NCBI GenBank assembly: GCA_937892105.1
Contig: CALAUZ010000195.1
Span: forward strand, 1-14,269
Direction: 5' to 3'
DNA: 14,269 nucleotides
Origin: an uncultured Fretibacterium sp.
GTDB taxonomy: Bacteria; Synergistota; Synergistia; Synergistales; Aminobacteriaceae
In this document: positions 7,952 to 14,269 of the stretch, piece by piece
Layout: every line of letters starts with the position of its first letter
Numbering within the stretch: position 1 is the stretch's first letter
Notes under the pieces: generated by a model
The model's input: the letters and a program-made list of their open reading frames with translations, nothing else
Databases searched by the model: none
What the model was told of the DNA's origin: nothing
Translations under genes and position numbers: made by a program

Positions 7952-8674
7952 ATGCCAAACATAACTATGGCACTAATGCCATATCCTAACAACAATCAGA
8001 ACGCGGATATTGAAGAACTCTTAAATAGACTAAGAATACCTACGGTGAATCTTAATACAGTATTAAATCGTGCACGCAAATATTTGAGTAAATATTGCCT
8101 ACATTACGGAGAAGTTAGGAATGTTATGCATCAAGACACTGGCGTAGTGATTGGGTTAATAGTGTATTTCATAGCAAACGAGCCTACGATAAACCGCACA
8201 AAACTAGAAGCGTATATACTGTTGCTCAATACTATATGTGCTCTAGCATATGGGAAAACATTTTTTAGCTGTTCTCTAAATACTAACGGCCGTATAGGAA
8301 ATTTTAAGAAATTCATCGATGATATGAAGGTTCAAGAACTTATCATTCACCAAGAAAACAACACTTACGGTTTATGTACTAATTCATCATGGATTATTGC
8401 TCACTCAACTAATATATTTGATGGGATAGTTAATATATTAACTGGTATTTTAGGAACTTGGGGACATAAGAACGGCAGGCAAACATTAGAAGATGCTTTA
8501 TCGCTAATGGGCTATCATGTTTATAGTCCTAGACAAGATGAGATTGCGCAAATGTTGGAAGATGACATGAAGCGTCGTGCACAAGGAATTGAGAATATTA
8601 TAAACGTAGAAATAGACGAGAATAACGAAGACAAGCATAATGGTTCTAATATAATCCCAAAGCAAAATAACTAA
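7952..8674 (+). CDS. Unrecognised 240-residue protein in XRE/lipoprotein operon
   Basis: Intact frame with a strong ribosome site (AAGGAGG, about ten bases before ATG). There is no signal peptide and no clear transmembrane helix, although residues 64-105 are rather hydrophobic (VVIGLIVYFIA and ILLLNTICALAYGKTFF). The middle part, INRTKLEAYILLLNTICALA to about residue 140, is helical and ends in a GNFKKFIDDMKVQELI... NTYGL pattern that could be a winged-helix-like or Panacea/DUF4065-like fold; that resemblance is weak and only a guess. The C-terminal 50 residues are charged and Asn-rich (NEDKHNGSNIIPKQNN), probably disordered. It lies 15 bases after the XRE gene and 15 before the lipoprotein gene, so the three look cotranscribed. 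Base composition is A+T-rich like its two partners, suggesting joint transfer. No function is assigned. Confidence 0.8.
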   Translation: MPNITMALMPYPNNNQNADIEELLNRLRIPTVNLNTVLNRARKYLSKYCLHYGEVRNVMHQDTGVVIGLIVYFIANEPTINRTKLEAYILLLNTICALAYGKTFFSCSLNTNGRIGNFKKFIDDMKVQELIIHQENNTYGLCTNSSWIIAHSTNIFDGIVNILTGILGTWGHKNGRQTLEDALSLMGYHVYSPRQDEIAQMLEDDMKRRAQGIENIINVEIDENNEDKHNGSNIIPKQNN

Positions 8675-8689
8675 AGGGGAAGCATAACT

Positions 8690-9773
8690 ATGAGCAATTT
8701 TAAAGTCATGGAGTAAGTTAGTTGTTTTAGCGTTAGTAGTTTTTTTGTTCTCAGGCTGTGGTGGCGGTGGGGGCAACATTGCGACTAACAATACCTACAC
8801 TAAAGACGATACCTCAACTCCTACAACTCAAGATAACTACAATGTGGGAACATATACGGACACTTACGATATTGCTGCCTTCTTAGATGGTGAATGGAGC
8901 GGTATAAGCATGAGTGGAAATGCTACGGGGTCAGAAGGTAGATTTAATGTAATATTATCTTCAATGACTGTAACTATATGGGGCACGCAAATTACTGGAA
9001 ATACTGGTACGTCATATTTAACCAGTAGACAAGATTGGGATTGTTACTATCAAGGCACAGAATACTTAGGAATTTATGAGTTATATGCTGATGCTGAAAA
9101 AACAAAAATGCAACACGTAGGAATAAACACATGGAGATGCGCATCACAAGACGGTACTATTGTAATCATTCAAGTTCTATCAAACTCAACAGCAATGGTA
9201 ATACAAGAGGGAACAGTAAATTTTGGTGGACATAATTACAACTATTCCGTTAAGGGGACAATGCGCAAAAAGAATAGCGGCAATTACGAGATTAATCCTA
9301 CACCAGAACCACAAACAGATACTCAGTCTACACCTCAAGTAAAAGAGGATAATTCAAACCTTACTAGTAACTATAAATTAGAGACACTAGCAGGAACTTG
9401 GTACGCTTATAATGGTTCTGGAACTGCTACCGGTTCTAGTGGAACTTTAGAGCTTAGACTGTCATCGGCAAATGTATCCTTCAATAACATACAAGGAACA
9501 AGCAATATGAATGTAACCTCTACCATTAGGTGGGATATATATCAAAACAATTTATATTCACGTACAATAGTTTCAGAGCACTCTAATGAAAGAGTATCAG
9601 TGCAACAACTAAATAATAATTCTTGGAGTTATACATTTAGCAACATAAGAAATGCTAATACCATCACGATAAAATTTATATCGGACACCAATATAGAGAT
9701 AACCGAGACCGGAAGTTTATTACTAAACTCACGAGTATACGAATACACTGCTTCATACACAATGACTAAGTAA
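8690..9773 (+). CDS. Predicted lipoprotein with tandem duplicated domain (frameshift at codon 6)
   Basis: ATG at 8690 follows AAAGGGGA, but the frame stops at TAA 8714-8716. Dropping one base near 8705 joins MSNFK to SWSKLVVLALVVFLFSGC, a lipoprotein signal with a lipobox-like FSGC and a short Gly-rich linker, and the rest is open to 9773 (about 360 residues). After a Thr/Asn-rich linker come two similar beta-rich domains, at about 8880-9275 and 9385-9770. Each starts LxGxW (LDGEWSG / LAGTWYA), continues SGNATGSEGRFNVILSS / SGTATGSSGTLELRLSS, has a DW/RWDxY strand, and ends in a YxYxxxxTMxK motif. The domains are joined by a Pro/Thr/Gln-rich linker. A lipocalin-like or other ligand-binding barrel is possible but unproven. 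The mature part is undamaged, so the frameshift is recent or an error. Expected site: anchored to the outside of a membrane. Confidence 0.75.
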
Positions 9774-9831
9774 TAGCATATGGTCAGCACAATATACTCT
9801 GAATTTAGCATAACAGAAAGGTGATACTATT

Positions 9832-10447
9832 ATGTCCAATACTCAAAAACTCGCTGTTGCCATCTGGAACTACAAGGGCGGCGTGGGTAAATCCACTATC
9901 GCTCTCGTGCTCGCCGAAATCGCTGCTCAACAAGGTCTTCATGTCTTAGCCCTTGACTTAGATGAGCAAACAGAATTTAGCTCACACTCTTAGTCTCTCG
10001 GAAACTCTCTTCTCTACACTCACAGTTAGATCTTCCATAAAGAGAGAGTTCGCTGACGAAAACTTTAACCTTTTTGTTATCGATACTCATCCAGCAAAGG
10101 ATAACACCATTATAGATGCTCTGAACTTTGCTGATATTGTCCTCATACCTGTACTTGGAGATTATCACAGCATTATCAATCTGCGCTCCGTATTTGATTA
10201 CGTTATCGATACTGGCGTTGGGGAAGGCTAAATCGCTATTGTCAAGAATGCTATGACTTCTCTCAAAATGTCCGCTGAAGTTGAAAACATGCTCCATGAA
10301 CAAGGCTATCCTTACGCTGGCAGACTTCCTAGAAGCAACATACTCGCCAGAAATATTGCGTCGGGCTATAAGTGGGATAGGTCTATGCAAGGGCAACAAA
10401 GAGAGCCTTTTCTGCAACTTTATGCTAACATTTGGAGTTGCCTATGA
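9832..10447 (+). pseudogene. parA: ParA-type partition ATPase, broken by frameshift and nonsense codon
   Basis: ParA-family ATPases move plasmid or chromosome DNA by binding it nonspecifically with ATP. The start ATG follows GAAAGGTGAT. IWNYKGGVGKSTIALVLAE is the deviant Walker A loop (residues about 12-30), VLALDLDEQ is the switch I/Walker A' region, and FNLFVIDTHPAKD is the Walker B-like strand. The frame is lost after DEQ: one extra A near 9970 (CAAACAG) leads to TAG at 9991-9993, while the next frame continues QNLAHTLSLSETL. A second lesion, TAA at 10229-10231, sits between GVGEG and IAIVKNAMTS; beyond it the frame is open to LYANIWSCL and a normal end. The corrected length of about 204 residues is that of small ParA proteins. 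It lies 46 bases before a ParB-like gene. With two independent lesions it is likely inactive, unless a base-calling problem affects the region. Confidence 0.85.
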
Positions 10448-10493
10448 GACCATGAACTCGGGTAATTTTTATAACCTTTGAAGTGTTTAACTT

Positions 10494-11291
10494 ATGCCAG
10501 GACTTCGCGAAAACTTACACGAACGCTTAGCTCATGAGCTAGTTATTGATGAAGAGTTCAAGTCTCTCATTCCGCCACTACTGCCTGAAGCGTACTCAGG
10601 ACTTGAAGCTAGTATCATAACTGAAGGCTGCAGAGACGCTATTATCATTTGGGGTAACATTATCATTGACGGCCACAACAGATACAGGATATGTACGGCT
10701 CACAATGTGCCCTACAAAACAAAGTCTATGGAGTTTGCTAGCCGTGATGAAGCTAGGCTCTGGATGCTCCATAATCAATTAGCTAGACGTAACCTTACTG
10801 ACTTTCAGCGCATTGAGATGGTCAGGAAGTTTGAACATGCTGTAAAAGCTCAAGCGGAACAGAGAATGCTTGCTGGGAAAATAGTCCCTAGCGGTAACCT
10901 TCACAAGGGAAGAGCAACAGATGAACTCGGTAATCTTGCTGGTGTTTCTAGTAAAACATATGAGCACGCAACAGAAATTCTTGATAATGCTCCTGAAGAA
11001 ATCATTCAAGCTACTCGTAATGATGAATTATCTATTAACGCAGCCTATGAACTAACTAAGATGCCGAAAGATACTCAGCAGGAAGTTGTTCAACGTATTT
11101 CTAGCGGAGAGAAGCCCAAAAAAGTTATTTCTGATGTCAAACAACGAGCTAAACACCAACGTACCGATATGGACTATTGGAATGCTCTCATCAAGAACGC
11201 TGAACGCGCAGCCAAGAAAGGGCAGAACATAGACGCTATACTTGCCATCTTGAACAAAGCTATTTCTATCGTTAAGAACGCTAACACTTAA
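10494..11291 (+). CDS. ParB/Spo0J-like nuclease-fold DNA-binding protein
   Basis: Intact 265-residue protein. The N-terminal ParB domain (about residues 17-105) runs from IDEEFKSLIPPL through ITEGCRDAIIIWGNIIIDGH to NRYRI; DGHNRYR replaces the GERRxR CTP-binding motif of chromosomal ParB, a variant common in mobile-element ParB-like proteins. DEARLWMLHNQLARRNLTDFQ follows, linking to a helix-turn-helix region at about 135-190 (ATDELGNLAGVSSKTYEHATEI). The last third is Lys-rich and helical (SSGEKPKKVISDVKQRAKHQR), probably a dimer or DNA-contact region. The ribosome site is weak (TTGAAG). Placed after parA, it suggests a partition pair, or a ParB-like regulator as found on plasmids and integrative elements. 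A parS site was not identified. Family call is firm; the exact role is inferred. Confidence 0.88.
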   Translation: MPGLRENLHERLAHELVIDEEFKSLIPPLLPEAYSGLEASIITEGCRDAIIIWGNIIIDGHNRYRICTAHNVPYKTKSMEFASRDEARLWMLHNQLARRNLTDFQRIEMVRKFEHAVKAQAEQRMLAGKIVPSGNLHKGRATDELGNLAGVSSKTYEHATEILDNAPEEIIQATRNDELSINAAYELTKMPKDTQQEVVQRISSGEKPKKVISDVKQRAKHQRTDMDYWNALIKNAERAAKKGQNIDAILAILNKAISIVKNANT

Positions 11292-11341
11292 TACACCTAT
11301 GGCATAACTACTGCTAGATTGCTCCATATTGATATTACAAG

Positions 11342-12437
11342 TTACTCTAGAATTTCCTTGATTTGCTCATGAACTAAGTTATTCAAGAAGAGCAATCTCT
11401 TAGCCGAAAGGTTATGTGTCTTATGGCGTATAAATGAGAAATCTTGAAGCTGGTGTAATATGCCCTTTGTCCTATGAGTTAGCCATTTGCCCTTAGCGGT
11501 TGTTACAAAGTCAAATCCTGCACCTATATTATGCCCCAAAGACTTTACATAATCCGTATCTTCTCTTAGCGTCTTAGCCATCCCTTGCGCCACTAGAGCC
11601 ATATTGTGCTCAAACAATGGCGCAAATCTCTTTATACGGAACGTATCATTGTCCACTATGAAACCAAAGTTCCCTAAGTGTCGGTCTAGGTTTAGTATCA
11701 CTGCATCTAACACTATCATATCTCGGAAATCTTCAGCTAGACCGTATTGCTCCAGGAAGGACATAATGTTTGCGTACCTATAGCTTTTAGTCTTGTCTAA
11801 GTACTTATAAATTGGCATAAATCCATTCTCTTCATACGTGAATATTGCACAATACTAAGTGCCCTTTGAAGCGTCGAAGGTCATACTTAAGTGCTGAATG
11901 ACAAATTATAGATAGCTGTGATGTCTAGAACTCAGAGTAGGGTTCTAGACCGGCATTCGCATATCTTTCTGTTCCCTTCTTGTACAGCTGAATATGTCCA
12001 GACTTATCCCTTATCCAACACTTCTCGAATGAGCCTTCTGATGTAAACTCTGGCGACGTTGATGACAATTTTAGCCCATTAAGCCCTTTGCTAAACGCCG
12101 TCTTCGCTACTACATCGGTGAAGTCATTCGTGTATAGGCTTACATTTTCCCACAACAGATTTTCTTCGGCATTACGTACCCACAGAGTATCATTAAGTCC
12201 TAACGCATGGGGTATCTCTAGAAAACCTTGTATCGTGTCGATATGCCATTCTTTCAGCCATCGACGTAAGTGGGGTTTATGTTTCGCATAGTTACGACGC
12301 TCCCCCCACTCTTGAATACTACGAAAGTCGGGCGGCAAAAAGCTATCGTCAACATACCGTTCCAATTCAACACAGTAGTATTGAGACATTTCATCTATAC
12401 GAACACCAAATAGTAATAATTCAGTGTTCTTGTTCAT
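11342..12437 (-). pseudogene. HipA-like Ser/Thr kinase, split by nonsense codon and frameshift
   Basis: The first part (12437-11925, ATG at 12437) carries LNDTLWVRNAEENLLWENVS, SSTSPEFTSEGSFEKCWIR and ANAGLEPYSEF, the N-lobe of HipA-like kinases found in Firmicutes-type elements. A TAG at 11925-11927 replaces an expected residue after YSEF. The frame continues with KYDLRRFKGHL, and a one-base loss near 11836-11845 then moves it to YEENGFMPIYKYLDKT in the second part (11818-11342). That part has the catalytic loop LDAVILNLDRHLGNFGF and the metal-binding strand FAPLFEHNMAL, where the usual Asp (APLFD) appears as Glu. Corrected length is about 364 residues. No HipB-like antitoxin gene adjoins it. 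It is 29 bases after the DnaC-like gene and probably shares its message. Given its lesions, it is probably inactive. Alternative function in the family: phosphorylation of a tRNA synthetase or other target. Confidence 0.8.
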
Positions 12438-12466
12438 CAAGATGTATTCTCTCGTCTATCATAACA

Positions 12467-14269
12467 TCACTTAGAATATAGACCACCATATAGCCGCAAA
12501 TCATCTTCGTCATCATCTAGCCCGTCGTCCAACTTTGGTACGTGCATCTCTATGCCATTACTTGGTCCTGAATGCCGCTTTAGGCGATAATTCTCCGCAT
12601 TCCTTATGGTTACCCAGTTACCATTCTCTAACAGTCGGGACACTATCGGCTCCATATAATCTATATTCCACTTGTTGATCAGACCGTTCAGTTCGTACGC
12701 GTTCGTCGTTACTATCGTCTGCAACCCGTGCTTGTACCTATAGTCCAGTATCTCGAACAGGTATGATAGCCGCGTCTGGCTCGTCGTCTCCTTCCCTAAG
12801 TCGTCCAGTACTAGCAATGATGCTTCCTTGTACTTTCGCTTCATTGGCGATATGTCCTGGAAATTCCTTGCCGCTTCTGCTAGCTTGCTTAGTAGCTCCG
12901 GCACGCTATCAAAGATTACTTTTTGCCCCGCTCTTATCGCTTCTAGAGCTATAGCTGTCGCTAGGTGTGTCTTCCCTGTGCCTGATCTTCCCGCCAAGAC
13001 TAAGTTTGTCTTGCGTTCTGAGGCTAACATTGCCTGCGCTTTCGCTACTGTTCCTTCTGCTCCGGCATTCTTGTGGTCGTAACTGTCGAATGTCTGGGTC
13101 GCCTGCTTAGGGATCAGCCCGCTTTCTTTCACTTGGTGCTCAAATTCACATTCTGTTTGGCTCTGTGTACTTATGTGCCTGCACGGGATTACTTCTCCTT
13201 CCGTTACTAATAGGGCTTTATTGCCGTACCGCTCCCCTATCGTTACGTTCCGTCGGGGGGCTTCCTGCGACTTTATGCGTGGTTGGCGGCACTTCGTTGG
13301 GTCGGTGCAATGTGCACAGCATCGGTCGGTATACATTGCTTCACGCAACCATATGCGCGACTGCGGGCTTCCTTGATTGTACACTTCACGCAGTTGCTCT
13401 TCACTATACTCAGGGTACAGCAGCCCAAAGTACTGTAATTCCGTCAGTTTTTCGCCGCTTGCTTCCGCCGCTTTTATCTGCTCATACAGCCCCGTTAGTT
13501 CGACTGGCTTTTCTGCTTCGGGCTTCTTCGCTGACTGGTGCTCCGCTATCACTCGTTCCGCGTCGGCTACGCTCATTGACAGGCTAGCTGCACTCTCCGT
13601 TGTTTTTGGCGCATTAGACACATATTCGCCAGTATTAATAGACATATTCTCCGCGTCAGCTACTAGTGTACTCTCTGTTGGTGCTGTCGATTTTGTGGCG
13701 GTATTGTTCCTGCGCGTCGCCTTTTTCTTCGCACGGGCTGTATTCGGGTTGTAGGTCGCTGGCTGCCCCATCAGTATCTTGTACAGGTAGTTCGCCTTCA
13801 GACACTTGGGATTGCGTCCACGCTTCTTGAAGTCCGCTGCTCGTTTCTCGATTTCGCGCTGGATACGAGTGGGCGTGTGCTTCTCCAGCAGTTTCTTCAA
13901 GCAGATAATTTCGTAGTCTTCCAGCTTGGTTCGCCCGGAGAGTGTCATTAGACTTCTGGCTGTCGGTATCAGTATGTCCGGTATCCCTGTAAAATCTAGC
14001 TCCAAGCCTTTGGCTGAATGCCTTTCTTCCTGTGCCTGCCTGGGGCCTGTAGTCTCCACAGCACTTACCTCTGGTTGATGAAGGGGGTTGCTCTTGGTGC
14101 TTTCTTCCTGCTCCTGTCTGGACTTCGGTGGGAAGGTTTCCTGTCCTTCACTCTGTGTGTTTTTCTCTTCCCCTGCTGAGCTTATCTCAGAAAAACTACT
14201 TATGGGGAGTTCCGGCTTCCCCGTTAGGTTAGTTCCTTTAGATTCTGATTCTAGATAAATACTCTCTGT
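12467..14269 (-). CDS. DnaC/DnaI-like helicase-loader ATPase with long N-terminal extension (5' partial)
   Basis: The frame is open from the right edge to TGA at 12467-12469, 600 codons, with no ATG in the first 70, so the true start lies beyond the window; a GTG at 14059 is a less likely internal start. The C-terminal third is an AAA+ loader: Walker A AGRSGTGKTHLA (nt 12960-12996), Walker B LLVLDDLG (near 12794-12818), sensor-1 IVTTNAYE, and an arginine region IVSRLLENG. Before it stand CCAHC...C (near 13288-13322), then EVIPCRH and TECEFEHQ, a cysteine pattern like the zinc site of DnaC/DnaI-type loaders. Further upstream is a helical domain with LEDYEIICLKKLLEKH and QREIEKRAADFKKRG, and a Thr/Ala/Lys-rich disordered linker. 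Loaders usually have 240-330 residues, so this one is about twice as long. It probably supports replication of the element. Confidence 0.88.
   Translation of the reverse strand, partial: TESIYLESESKGTNLTGKPELPISSFSEISSAGEEKNTQSEGQETFPPKSRQEQEESTKSNPLHQPEVSAVETTGPRQAQEERHSAKGLELDFTGIPDILIPTARSLMTLSGRTKLEDYEIICLKKLLEKHTPTRIQREIEKRAADFKKRGRNPKCLKANYLYKILMGQPATYNPNTARAKKKATRRNNTATKSTAPTESTLVADAENMSINTGEYVSNAPKTTESAASLSMSVADAERVIAEHQSAKKPEAEKPVELTGLYEQIKAAEASGEKLTELQYFGLLYPEYSEEQLREVYNQGSPQSRIWLREAMYTDRCCAHCTDPTKCRQPRIKSQEAPRRNVTIGERYGNKALLVTEGEVIPCRHISTQSQTECEFEHQVKESGLIPKQATQTFDSYDHKNAGAEGTVAKAQAMLASERKTNLVLAGRSGTGKTHLATAIALEAIRAGQKVIFDSVPELLSKLAEAARNFQDISPMKRKYKEASLLVLDDLGKETTSQTRLSYLFEILDYRYKHGLQTIVTTNAYELNGLINKWNIDYMEPIVSRLLENGNWVTIRNAENYRLKRHSGPSNGIEMHVPKLDDGLDDDEDDLRLYGGLYSK

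Noticed and set aside
7465..9993. Programmed +1 frameshifting in XRE, lipoprotein and ParA
   Set aside because: The shift points share no slippery motif and lie several codons away from the stops, unlike prfB-type sites; kept only as an untested alternative.
12425..12463. Minus-strand mini-frame MIDERIHLDEQEH between loader and kinase genes
   Set aside because: Only 13 codons, overlaps the kinase start, and no support for a leader peptide.
13165..13754. Long plus-strand open frames opposite the loader gene
   Set aside because: They are antisense shadows: the minus strand there encodes the linker and Cys-rich block continuous with the AAA+ domain.

Overview
The window reads as a bacterial chromosome segment that passes from an old metabolic locus (1-6169) into an accessory, plasmid- or ICE-like island (about 6500-14269). 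The organism is probably an anaerobe. A tripartite tricarboxylate transporter next to hydantoinase and YiaK-type dehydrogenase relics, together with an AAA-ATPase/nuclease-family relic, is a combination I associate with Synergistota or similar gut/rumen anaerobes. That assignment is inference from gene content only.

Region 1 (1-2832, minus strand) is a fossil operon. In transcription order it holds a polytopic anion/organic-acid permease, a hydantoinase/oxoprolinase-family enzyme that has lost its N-terminal part, a small protein with an ImmA/IrrE-like HExxH...E zinc-peptidase signature, and the first codons of a YiaK/Ldh-family dehydrogenase that leaves the window. The first three are broken by many stops and frameshifts. 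Because TAA, TAG and TGA all appear as lesions, this is decay and not codon reassignment.

Region 2 (2962-6169, plus strand) is the healthy part: a consensus-like sigma70 promoter, then tctC, an intrinsic terminator, tctB and tctA. It encodes a complete TTT-family carboxylate uptake system. The terminator placed after the binding-protein gene should make tctC transcript more abundant than tctBA.

Region 3 (6170-7400) is a gene graveyard: a mid-fragment of a predicted AAA-ATPase (PF09820/PF08011 type) on plus, meeting an Rpn-type nuclease/transposase fragment on minus.

Region 4 (7417-9773, plus) is visibly A+T-richer. It holds a closely spaced three-gene unit: an XRE-family regulator (one-base frameshift), an unrecognised 240-residue protein, and a lipoprotein with a duplicated beta-rich domain (one-base frameshift at codon 6). 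I consider this the best candidate for an undescribed system.

Region 5 (9832-14269) is a maintenance/replication module. A small ParA (frameshift plus nonsense) and an intact ParB-like protein lie on plus. Convergent to them on minus are a long DnaC-like helicase-loader ATPase, open at its 5' end, and a downstream HipA-like kinase gene (nonsense plus frameshift). These gene types suggest an integrated plasmid or conjugative element that is degenerating. No integrase, replication initiator, att site, tRNA, rRNA, CRISPR array or intact IS element was found.
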